64,000 nucleotides of DNA, taken from Streptomyces griseus (GTDB lineage Bacteria > Actinomycetota > Actinomycetes > Streptomycetales > Streptomycetaceae). Shown piece after piece: positions 24,575 to 33,002 of the stretch. A model generated the notes under the pieces. It worked only from the letters and a program-made list of their open reading frames with translations, did not search any database and was not told the DNA's origin. A program made the position numbers and the translations under genes. Location of the stretch: assembly GCF_900460065.1 (NCBI RefSeq), contig NZ_UAVD01000038.1, positions 124,001 through 188,000 on the forward strand, in the 5' to 3' direction. Numbering within the stretch: position 1 is the stretch's first letter; every line of letters starts with the position of its first letter.

Positions 24575-26169
24575 GCCGTCGCTTCCGAGGTGGTGGTCCG
24601 GACGAGGCGGCGCGTGTACGCCTCGGGGGTGAAGAACAGCGGCAGTTCCGGCGCGAGCGCGGTCCTCTCGAACAGCGCGCGGATCTCGTCGAGCGCGGCC
24701 CACGGGTACTCCGCGCCGACCCGGGCCAGCTCCTCGTCGAGGACCAGGAGCACCTCCTCCCGTTCGATGACCCGGTGGCGCAGCCACTGCCAGATCTGGA
24801 CGCGGGCGATCTCGGCGGTGGCGGCGTCCTCCATCAGCCCGTCGATGGCGACGGCTCCCTGCCCGCGCAGCCAGGCGTCGAAGTAGCGCAGGGCCACGGC
24901 GATGTTGGTGCGCACCCCCTCGGCCGTGGGCGGGCCGCTGATGCGGCGCACGGAGAGCAGGTCCGCCGCCGTGGCCGCCACGTCGTCACGGGTCCGGTGG
25001 ATCTGCTCCGGAAGGCCGCCCAGGACACCGTCGAAGACTTCCAGGCAGACCGGGACGAGGCCCGGGTGGGCGACCCAGGAGCCGTCGAAGCCGTCCTCGG
25101 CCTCCCGCTCCTTGTCGAGCCGCACCTTGGCGAGGGCGGCCTCGTTCGCCGCCGGGTCCTTGCCGGGGACCTGGGCTGCCATGCCGCCGATGGCGTGGGC
25201 GCCGCGCCGGTGGCAGGTGCGGACCAGGAGTTCGGTGTACGCCCGCATGAAGGGCGCGGTCATGGTGACCTTCGCCCGGTCGGGGAGGAGGAAGTCGGTG
25301 CGGTGGCCGAAGGTCTTGATCAGGCTGAACAGGTAGTCCCAGCGCCCGGCGCTGAGGCCCGCGCTGTGCTCGCGGAGTTCGTGGAGGATCTCCTCCATCT
25401 GGAAGGCGGCGGTGATCGTCTCGATCAGGACGGTGGCGCGGACCGTGCCCCGGGGGATGCCCAGGAGCTCCTGGGCGAGGAGGAACACGTCGTTCCACAG
25501 CCGGGCCTCGTAGTGGTTCTCCAGCTTGGGGAGGGAGAAGTACGGGCCGTACCCGGCGTCGATCTGCCGCTGCGCGCAGTGGAAGAAGTACAGGCCGAAG
25601 TCGACAAGGGAGGCGGGGACGGGACGGCCGTCGAGCTCCAGGTGCGCCTCGTCGAGGTGCCAGCCGCGCGGCCGGACCATGATGGTGGCGGGGTGCTCCC
25701 CGAGGCGGTACTCCTTGCCCTCCGGCGTGGTGAAGTCGATGCGCCGCTCGATCGCGTCGAGCAGGACCAGCTGCCCGCCGATGACGTTGTCCCAGGTTGG
25801 CGCGGTGGCGTCCTCGAAGTCCGCCCTCCACACGCGCGCTCCGGAGTTGAGCGCGTTCACGGCCATGCGGCGCTCGGGCGGGCCGGTGATCTCGACCCTG
25901 CGGTCGGTCAGCCCGGGTGCGGGCGGGGCCACCCGCCAGGCACGGTCCGCGCGGACGCCCGAGGTGGTGACCGGGAAGTCGAGCGGGGAACCGGTGGCGA
26001 GCCGGATGGCCTGCCGGCGGCGCTCTTTCAGGAGCCACTGGCGGCGCTCGCCGAAGGCGGCGGCCAGCTTGCCGACGAAGTCGAGGGCGGCGGGGGTGAG
26101 GATCTCACCGTGGCGGTCACCGGGGGCGGCCAGGACACGGATCTCACGGGTCGGGGCGCTGGTGGTCAT
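24571..26169 (-). CDS. aceB: Malate synthase A
   Basis: A 532-aa cytosolic enzyme that condenses glyoxylate with acetyl-CoA to malate, the second step of the glyoxylate bypass. Length and segments fit the A isoform: WRVAPPAPGLTDRRVEITGP, VWRADFEDATAPTWDNVIGG (acidic Mg2+ region), TVRATVLIETITAAFQMEEI with the conserved Glu, YLFSLIKTFG and LLVRTCHRRGAHAIGGMAAQ. The ATG at 26169 follows AGGAGAATCC. It is downstream of isocitrate lyase but separated by a hairpin at 26193-26230, and is coupled to the dehydrogenase gene behind it. Confidence 0.95.
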   Translation of the reverse strand: MTTSAPTREIRVLAAPGDRHGEILTPAALDFVGKLAAAFGERRQWLLKERRRQAIRLATGSPLDFPVTTSGVRADRAWRVAPPAPGLTDRRVEITGPPERRMAVNALNSGARVWRADFEDATAPTWDNVIGGQLVLLDAIERRIDFTTPEGKEYRLGEHPATIMVRPRGWHLDEAHLELDGRPVPASLVDFGLYFFHCAQRQIDAGYGPYFSLPKLENHYEARLWNDVFLLAQELLGIPRGTVRATVLIETITAAFQMEEILHELREHSAGLSAGRWDYLFSLIKTFGHRTDFLLPDRAKVTMTAPFMRAYTELLVRTCHRRGAHAIGGMAAQVPGKDPAANEAALAKVRLDKEREAEDGFDGSWVAHPGLVPVCLEVFDGVLGGLPEQIHRTRDDVAATAADLLSVRRISGPPTAEGVRTNIAVALRYFDAWLRGQGAVAIDGLMEDAATAEIARVQIWQWLRHRVIEREEVLLVLDEELARVGAEYPWAALDEIRALFERTALAPELPLFFTPEAYTRRLVRTTTSEATA

Positions 26170-26192
26170 CGGATTCTCCTGGGCTGCGGGGG

Positions 26193-26230
26193 GAACGGGG
26201 GCGGGCGGAGACGGTCGTTCGCCCCCGTTC
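26193..26230 (-). terminator. Hairpin between aceA and aceB
   Basis: Perfect 11-bp arms GAACGGGGGCG and CGCCCCCGTTC flank a 16-nt loop, between the isocitrate lyase stop and the malate synthase start. It would reduce readthrough, making malate synthase expression lower or dependent on its own promoter. Confidence 0.55.
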
Positions 26231-26264
26231 GGCCGGGACGCGAACTGTCCGGTCGCGGTGGTGC

Positions 26265-27548
<1,284 letters not shown>

Positions 27549-27576
27549 GACCGTCACCGTCTCCTTCGGTCGTGCC

Positions 27577-27862
27577 TTGCCAATGCGGCTATGAACCTGT
27601 GCAGCTTGGCACTGAGTGTCTTTTCGAGAGAGTGCGGCCCGCCGACGCCCGGACGGGCGGCGGTGAGCGAACTGTGCCGATCCAGGTGTGACCAGGTCGG
27701 GTTTGCCGAAGCCAGGGCATGGATCGGTTCCCGATCTAGCCCCTGGACCTGTCGGGTCCGGCGGGCCGCACTCAGACTCTGGCATTGGCACGCAGTGCCA
27801 TCAATCGTGGACCCATGCCAAGTTTTGCGAATTGTTCCGATGCGTTTTGCCAACCTTGCCAA
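27577..27862. promoter_or_regulatory. Cluster of TTGCCAA / TTGGCA half-sites
   Basis: The divergent gap between isocitrate lyase and its likely regulator holds repeated half-sites: TTGCCAA at 27577-27583, TTGGCA at 27606-27611 and 27785-27790, TGCCA at 27796-27800, TGCCAAG at 27816-27822, TTTGCGAA at 27824-27831, TTTGCCAA at 27846-27853 and TTGCCAA at 27856-27862. They resemble the A/T-rich TTTGC-containing sites bound by corynebacterial RamB. They are the likely operators of the regulator encoded at 27927, controlling both itself and isocitrate lyase. Confidence 0.55.
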
Positions 27863-27926
27863 GGGTGAGGGGGTGTCCAGCTGGCCTACGCTGACGCCGA
27901 GGTCCTGAACGATCGGGAGGCCAAGG

Positions 27927-29333
27927 GTGAGCAAGACGTACGCGGGGGCGCGGCTGCGGCGACTGCGTGAGGACCGTGGAATGAGCCAGGCCGAGCTGGC
28001 GCGCACCCTGGCGATCTCGCCCAGCTACCTCAACCAGATGGAGCACGACGCCCGACCGCTCACCGTGCCCGTGCTGCTGCGCCTCACCGAGGCCTTCGGT
28101 GTCGATCCCGGCTTCTTCTCCGAGCGGGACACCAGCCGCCTCGTCGCGGACCTCCGTGAAGCGCTGTCGGGGGAGCTCGCCGCAGCTCGGGTCTCCCCGT
28201 CCGACCTCGCCGACCTCGCCGCGCGCATGCCGGCTGTCGCCCGCGTCCTGGTCGACCTGGGGCGGCGCAACCAGCGGCTCTCCGAACGGATCGCGGACGC
28301 GGGGGACCCGCGTGGATCGGACCCGGAGCTGCCGCGCTCCCCGCACGAGGAGATCCGCGACTTCTTCTACCGCAGGCAGAACTACCTCCACGAGACCGAC
28401 CTCGCGGCGGAGGCGGTCGCGGCGGAGATCGGCATCAGGCCGGGCGACATCATCAGCGCCCTCAGCGGGCGGCTCGCCGACCGGCACGGCGTCCGCTTCT
28501 CCACCGAGACGGGAGACCGGCTGCACTCCTACGACGAGAAGACCCGCACCCTGCGGCTGTCCACCCGCCTCCGCCCCGGTCAGCGCGCCTTCCGCATGGC
28601 CACGCAGCTCGCGCTCCTGGAATACGGAGACGGCCTGGACGGACAGGCGGCCGAGGACTTCCCGCCGGGCGGCCCGGCCCACCGACTGGCGCGCATCGGC
28701 ATCGCGAACTACTTCGCCGCCGCGCTGATCCTCCCCTACGAGGCGTTCCACACGGCGGCTGAGGAGTTCCGGTACGACATCGAACGGCTCACCGACCGCT
28801 TCGGACTCGGCTACGAAACGGTCTGCCACCGCCTCAGCACCCTGCAACGCCCCAGGCTGCGCGGTGTCCCCTTCTCCTTCGTCCGCGTCGACCGGGCGGG
28901 CAACATGTCGAAGCGGCAGTCCGCCACCGGCTTCCACTTCTCCCGTGCCGGCGGCACCTGCCCCCTGTGGAACGTGTACGAGGCGTTCGCCTCGCCCGGC
29001 CGCATCCACGTCCAGATCGCCGCCATGCCCGACGGACAGCGGCATCTGTGGACGGCCCGCGCCGTCACCCGGCACCGGGGCGGCTGGGGCGAGCCCGGGA
29101 AGACCTTCGCGATCGGTCTCGGCTGCGAGATCCGCCACGCCCACCGGCTCGTGTACTCGGACGGCCTGGACCTGGACAACGCGTCGGCGGCGACCCCGAT
29201 CGGCATGGGCTGCCGCGTCTGCGAGCGCCTCGACTGCCCCCAGCGCGCGGCTCCGCCCCTCGGGCGCCCGCTTAGGATCGACCAGAACGCCAGCACCTTC
29301 GTCCCGTACCCGGTCGCCGACCCGTCGGCCTGA
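27927..29333 (+). CDS. XRE-family regulator of RamB/ScfR type
   Basis: A 468-aa DNA-binding regulator. An N-terminal helix-turn-helix (LRRLREDRGMSQAELARTLA, then ISPSYLNQMEHDARPLTVPV) covers residues 8-60. A middle IrrE-like region (about 150-300, GIANYFAAALILPYEAFH) and a C-terminal DUF2083-type Cys cluster (CPLWNVYEAF and GMGCRVCERLDCPQRA) follow. This domain order is that of RamB, the acetate/propionate metabolism regulator of corynebacteria and mycobacteria. GTG at 27927 is supported by GGGAGG 7 nt upstream. It is divergent from isocitrate lyase and followed by remnants of propionate-pathway genes, consistent with short-chain acyl-CoA control. Confidence 0.88.
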   Translation: MSKTYAGARLRRLREDRGMSQAELARTLAISPSYLNQMEHDARPLTVPVLLRLTEAFGVDPGFFSERDTSRLVADLREALSGELAAARVSPSDLADLAARMPAVARVLVDLGRRNQRLSERIADAGDPRGSDPELPRSPHEEIRDFFYRRQNYLHETDLAAEAVAAEIGIRPGDIISALSGRLADRHGVRFSTETGDRLHSYDEKTRTLRLSTRLRPGQRAFRMATQLALLEYGDGLDGQAAEDFPPGGPAHRLARIGIANYFAAALILPYEAFHTAAEEFRYDIERLTDRFGLGYETVCHRLSTLQRPRLRGVPFSFVRVDRAGNMSKRQSATGFHFSRAGGTCPLWNVYEAFASPGRIHVQIAAMPDGQRHLWTARAVTRHRGGWGEPGKTFAIGLGCEIRHAHRLVYSDGLDLDNASAATPIGMGCRVCERLDCPQRAAPPLGRPLRIDQNASTFVPYPVADPSA

Positions 29334-29342
29334 GCCGGGGAT

Positions 29343-29618
29343 CAGGCCGAGCGCTCCCGCGTCGCCGTGCCGGAGACCGGCATCTGCTTCGTCCCCGACG
29401 TCGGCGGCACCTGCCTCCTCGCCCTGGCACCCGGCGAGCCGGGCGCCCACCTCGCCCTGACCGGAGCAGCCGTCGGCGCCGCCGACGCCCTGCTGTGCGG
29501 GCTCGCCGACCACTTCGTACCGTCCGAACGACTCGACCGGCTGGTGGAGGACCGCGCGCGGACCTCCGGGCACGAGGCCCTGGCCGCGCACGTGGGCCAG
29601 GCTCCGCCCGGCAACTGA
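29343..29618 (+). pseudogene. 3-hydroxyisobutyryl-CoA hydrolase / enoyl-CoA hydratase remnant
   Basis: Only an internal slice of about 90 codons remains. ERSRVAVPETGICFVPDVGG and HLALTGAAVGAADALLCGLA then DHFVPSERL match the conserved middle of the 3-hydroxyisobutyryl-CoA hydrolase branch of the crotonase superfamily. The N-terminal CoA-binding part and C-terminal region are absent and the frame ends early. Family members are about 340-360 aa. A GTG at 29367 could start translation, but the product would lack most of the fold. Confidence 0.75.
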
Positions 29619-29639
29619 CCGACAGCACCGGAGACCACC

Positions 29640-29988
29640 ATGACCGCCACCGCTCCCGAGATCCACCGGGGACTGGCCGGTGTCGTCGTCGACACCACCG
29701 CTATCCAGGAGACCAACTCCCGCACCTACCGGGGCTACCCGGTCCAGGACCCCGCCGCCCGCCGCAACGAATTCCAGGCACAGGAACGTGCCCTGCGCCC
29801 CCTCGACCGCACCACGGCCGAGGTTCTCGCGCGACTGCCCGAGACCTGCCACCCGATGGACGTGCTGCGGAATGAGCCGCGTCACGGGGTGGACCGCCCA
29901 CATCGCCGAGCAGCTCGAACACAACGCCCTGATCCGCTCCCTCGGCGCCTACAACGGGCCGGACCAGCGCCCGCTGCCCACGAGCTAG
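29640..29988 (+). pseudogene. prpC: 2-methylcitrate/citrate synthase remnant
   Basis: The start is well preserved (EIHRGLAGVVVDTTAIQETN then SRTYRGYPVQDPAARR), as is ERALRPLDRTTAEVLARLPE with TCHPMDVLR, but about 25 codons are missing between these blocks. The core with all catalytic His and Asp residues is deleted. After a frame change the true C-terminus appears: MSRVTGWTAHIAEQLEHNAL then IRSLGAYNGP and a stop at 29988. Intact family members are about 370-390 aa; about 115 codons survive. This is an internally deleted, non-functional methylcitrate-cycle gene. Confidence 0.85.
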
Positions 29989-30247
29989 GACTCGTCGGGC
30001 CGGATCATGTCCGGAGCCAGATGGTGAGCCGCGGAGGCGACCGAGACGTCCCCGTCGATCTTGCCCGCAGGGTCGGCCGCGGCCTGGAGCTGCTGGAGCA
30101 GGCGCCCCGGCGATCACCTGCCGGCGATCCCGCCACCGGCCACAGCGTCTGGTACCGACCGGCAGGTACGCACGCGGTCGTTCCTGCTCATCATCACTCA
30201 GATCACCCCGTCCCGTGCTCCGTTCAACGGCTGGGGCAGGTCGGCCG
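29989..30247. other. Non-coding stretch after prpC remnant
   Basis: No gene is supported here. One frame reads DLARRVGRGLELLEQAPRR, which may be another fragment, but it is too short to assign. Confidence 0.4.
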
Positions 30248-30832
30248 TCAGGTGGCCTGCGCGATGCCTTGCGTGTCAGCCCCCTGCGGTCTGGTGAGGA
30301 GGACCCGGCGGGTCGGCGGGTCGATCTTTGTGACGACGACGGTGATCTCCTCTCCGGCCTCGAAGTCTTCCCGCGGACCTGTCGCAGGCCGACCGTGGGC
30401 TTCCCTGAGAGGAAGCAGCCCTACGATCCCGTCCCCGAGGTCGACGAAGGCGCCGAAGGAGACCGTCCTCTCAACCGTCCCACGGAGTTCCTGGCCCAGG
30501 GCCGTGCGGTCGGCGAAAGCCTGGAGAGGATCTGGCTCCAGTGCCTTCAAGGACAGCCTGGCCTCAGCGTTGTAGGTGTCGAACTGGAGGAACTCGCACG
30601 CGACACGTTGGTCTACCTGAACGACATCGGTGGGAGCGTCGATGTGCCGCCAGGACAGTTCGGGGATGACGATGAACCCGACACCAGGGAAGAGGGGATG
30701 GGCAGGCCCGTCGTCCAGGGCCACGAAGACCCCGAATCGTTCGATCGCCGCGACGCTGCCGGACAGGATGTCCCCGGGGTGGAGGGACTCCAGAAACGCC
30801 CAGAGTTCCGGGCTCTCAGACTGCCAATCCAT
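30248..30832 (-). CDS. S1 RNA-binding domain protein
   Basis: A 194-aa cytosolic protein with two S1-type OB-folds. The first is HPGDILSGSVAAIERFGVFV near residues 19-38, running to about 90. The second is LGQELRGTVERTVSFGAFVD with DLGDGIVGLLPLREAHGRP, from about 110 to 185. It resembles the two-S1 proteins found singly in many Streptomyces. The ATG at 30832 is chosen because it directly precedes the first domain; an in-frame start 48 nt upstream adds Gly/Arg-rich residues only. Role is inferred only as RNA binding, perhaps ribosome-associated. Confidence 0.8.
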   Translation of the reverse strand: MDWQSESPELWAFLESLHPGDILSGSVAAIERFGVFVALDDGPAHPLFPGVGFIVIPELSWRHIDAPTDVVQVDQRVACEFLQFDTYNAEARLSLKALEPDPLQAFADRTALGQELRGTVERTVSFGAFVDLGDGIVGLLPLREAHGRPATGPREDFEAGEEITVVVTKIDPPTRRVLLTRPQGADTQGIAQAT

Positions 30833-31140
30833 GCCGCCACCCTGGCCTCCGCTCGGCCTGAGAGTCCACCCCCGCACCACTGTTGCACATAAATTGCCAG
30901 CGCAGACATGGTCGTTGATCGACCGTGCCGCGTCGGTACATCGGTTCGTGCGGGGAGACCATGCGGACCCGGTCGTCCGGCTGTTGGGCGGGGTCGGCGG
31001 ACACGTCGTCCAGGTAGAGCCCGGTGATCTCGGCGCTGTGCCGGCTCACGGTTGCTGAGCCCCACAGTCAGGTGCTGATGTCGGTATTGGGGAAGACGTG
31101 TGGTCGAAACGGTGGCGCGTCCTCAGACGTGGAACGTAAC
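30833..31140. other. Intergenic stretch, possible small remnant
   Basis: No convincing gene. A minus-strand frame (about 30816-31049) reads MSRHSAEITGLYLDDVSADP then DRVRMVSPHEPMYRR, which has a natural composition. It could be a fragment of an older gene or transposase, but it is too short to assign. Confidence 0.35.
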
Positions 31141-31166
31141 CTCCTCTCCGATACAGAGGAGAGGAG
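31141..31166 (+). promoter_or_regulatory. Hairpin covering the ribosome-binding site
   Basis: CTCCTCTC at 31141-31148 is perfectly complementary to GAGAGGAG at 31159-31166, and the latter contains the Shine-Dalgarno sequence 5 nt before the ATG at 31172. Folding would hide the ribosome-binding site, so translation may be limited or switchable. Confidence 0.5.
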
Positions 31167-31171
31167 TTTCC

Positions 31172-32110
31172 ATGGTGACGCGGGTTGACTTCAATTTTGG
31201 TGACGACGGAAGCCAGGAGAGCGTCGTGGTCAGCTCCGACCAGCTCGCCCGAGTGGTGAGCGCCGTACTGCAAGACAAGGTGCTGCTGTCGGAGCGGACC
31301 GCGCCTCATGACCTGTGGCGGGACATCGCAGCCGTGACCAGACTGCTGGAGGGCCTGGCGGATTGGCGGGAGAGGGCCATCGTGGCGGTCGACGAAAGCG
31401 GCGCCGTGGACCGGAGTTCCCTCGGCGTCGCCGCGAGCATGGGCGCGGCAAAGCTGTACGACTTGCTGGAGCGGCACGGCCGGCCACGCAATCAGACTCG
31501 ACTGACCCAAGTGGAGGTGCTGGAGAACCGGGTTACCTCCGAGGAGGGAGAATGGGACCCGGCCCGCGTCGTCGCCACCATGAACAGCTACGGCTGGGAG
31601 ACCGACGACAGGCGGGCCCGCGCACTGCTGCGGGCGCTGACCGACCACGAGGTGCTGGAAAAGATTCCGAATCGCGGCGGACGAGCCGTCTACCAGCTCG
31701 TCAGTCCTCGGGACTGGCTGTACTGCCTGGACCCGGAGCGCGACACGATGGAGAACGGTCCCTCCACCCCAGCGCGGGTCGCGAGGCTGGCGGGCGAAGA
31801 CCCCGGCTCGACCGAGTGGTGGCTCGGGAAGCCGCTGAAGCGGATGAGGGAGGGCGACCGGCTGTGGATCTACTTCGGCGGGGGCGAAGGAAAGATCGCG
31901 GCGATGGCGCGCGTGAAGTCGTCACCGCGACCGGCGCCGATCGGTTCGCACAAGCCGTACGAGTTCGACGCCGAACTGGACCTGAGGGCGACCACGGCTC
32001 TGTCCAAGTCACCGGTACGGCTTGAGGAGATGGATCAGAAGCACCCGCAGGCATGCGGGGAGATGCGGGCGGCGGACGTGAAGCTGGCCGAAGCGCGTGC
32101 CAACCTCTGA
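31172..32110 (+). CDS. Winged-helix plus EVE/PUA-like domain protein, uncharacterised
   Basis: A 312-aa cytosolic protein I cannot name. Residues 1-100 are acidic and helical (SSDQLARVVSAVLQDKVLLS). About 105-190 look like a winged helix (YDLLERHGRPRNQTRLTQVE, ARALLRALTDHEVLEKIPN, RAVYQLVSPRDWLY). The C-terminal part (about 205-300; STEWWLGKPLKRMREGDRLW, IYFGGGEGKIAAMARVKSSP) resembles EVE/PUA-like domains that bind modified bases. The start is fixed by the strong GAGGAG site. Third-position G/C bias is visibly weaker than in flanking genes, suggesting transfer. A role in nucleic-acid modification sensing or defence is speculation. Confidence 0.7.
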   Translation: MVTRVDFNFGDDGSQESVVVSSDQLARVVSAVLQDKVLLSERTAPHDLWRDIAAVTRLLEGLADWRERAIVAVDESGAVDRSSLGVAASMGAAKLYDLLERHGRPRNQTRLTQVEVLENRVTSEEGEWDPARVVATMNSYGWETDDRRARALLRALTDHEVLEKIPNRGGRAVYQLVSPRDWLYCLDPERDTMENGPSTPARVARLAGEDPGSTEWWLGKPLKRMREGDRLWIYFGGGEGKIAAMARVKSSPRPAPIGSHKPYEFDAELDLRATTALSKSPVRLEEMDQKHPQACGEMRAADVKLAEARANL

Positions 32111-32151
32111 CAGCCCGTCCCGCTGGGCGCACACCACATCGCCGTGCGTGC

Positions 32152-32853
32152 TCAGCTCTTGATGGCTTGTTCGATCCGCTCGAAGTCCTCGGGGCTGAAG
32201 TTGCCCCGGCTGATCTGCACGCTCCGGTTCTGTCTCGGCGTCACCACAAACGGATACGACGCCAACTCCGGTACGGCGATCTTCCAGGTGGCCGCGATGC
32301 GGCCGAGGACGATCACCGCGTCACGGGACATGGCGCGGCGCACCAGGTGGAAGGCGAAGGGCTGGGAGGGCAGTGTGTACGGGATGGGCCGCCACGATCG
32401 CGAATGGTAGCCGTGGAACTGCACGGCAAGGATCTTCCGGGTGAGTTCGTCGTGACTGTGCCCCCGCTTCGTCAGGCCGTTCAGGGTTCGGGACCACCAC
32501 CGGAAGCCTGGGTGGGTCTTGTCGGCGTGCGTCAGGAAGTGGTTGGGAGAACCGCCGGCGTTCGCGATGTGGTGCAAAGTTCGCTCGGTCGCGCCGGGCC
32601 GGGCATAGGCGGCCGGGTCCGCGTCACTCACGCCCGGGTTGGCCAACAGCATGACCAGGGGCGCGTCGTGGAGGCCGACGAACGGTTCCGGCGGGAGTGT
32701 CAGGTTGAGCTTGTATCGCGCGTGCGAGGGGTGGACTTGGGTGTCGGCGAGGGCCCGCAAGTGCGGCAGGTCCTCGGGGACCGCGTACGGTGCGTTCCTG
32801 GTCGTGCGAGTCCACGGATTGAGCACCTGATCCCCCTCTGTCCGCGTCGTCAT
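32152..32853 (-). CDS. Uncharacterised protein, possible uracil-DNA-glycosylase fold
   Basis: A 233-aa cytosolic protein. Features reminiscent of the UDG superfamily are a hydrophobic strand ending in a PG turn (PLVMLLANPGVSDADP, near residue 55), a central AVQFHGYHSRSW segment, a helix-strand DAVIVLGRIAATWKI, and a late polar motif RNRSVQISRGN followed by FSPEDFERI. These are fold hints, not a family match. ATG at 32853 is preferred over one 21 nt upstream because the latter lacks a spaced ribosome site. It lies 150 nt behind the histone-fold gene on the same strand and converges on the EVE-like gene, with stops 42 nt apart. Confidence 0.6.
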   Translation of the reverse strand: MTTRTEGDQVLNPWTRTTRNAPYAVPEDLPHLRALADTQVHPSHARYKLNLTLPPEPFVGLHDAPLVMLLANPGVSDADPAAYARPGATERTLHHIANAGGSPNHFLTHADKTHPGFRWWSRTLNGLTKRGHSHDELTRKILAVQFHGYHSRSWRPIPYTLPSQPFAFHLVRRAMSRDAVIVLGRIAATWKIAVPELASYPFVVTPRQNRSVQISRGNFSPEDFERIEQAIKS

Positions 32854-33002
32854 GGCAGGCAAGCCTACGAGCATCCTGAGAGCGGGCCGTCCCTGTGCCG
32901 ACCGGTCATCGGCGCAGAGAGCCCTTTGCTTGGGCTGTCAGCCCAAGCACTCGTGGAGTTGGAAGGGGTCCAGCGGGTTCACGGATCCTGAGTTGGGGGC
33001 GT

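Noticed and set aside
29640..30575. Intact 311-aa citrate synthase-like gene
   Set aside because: Only the first part matches; the catalytic core is missing and the true C-terminus lies in another frame.
30816..31049. Small minus-strand gene or IS30-like transposase fragment
   Set aside because: The MVSPHEPMYRR segment only loosely recalls IS30 transposases; there are no terminal repeats and the stretch is too short to call.
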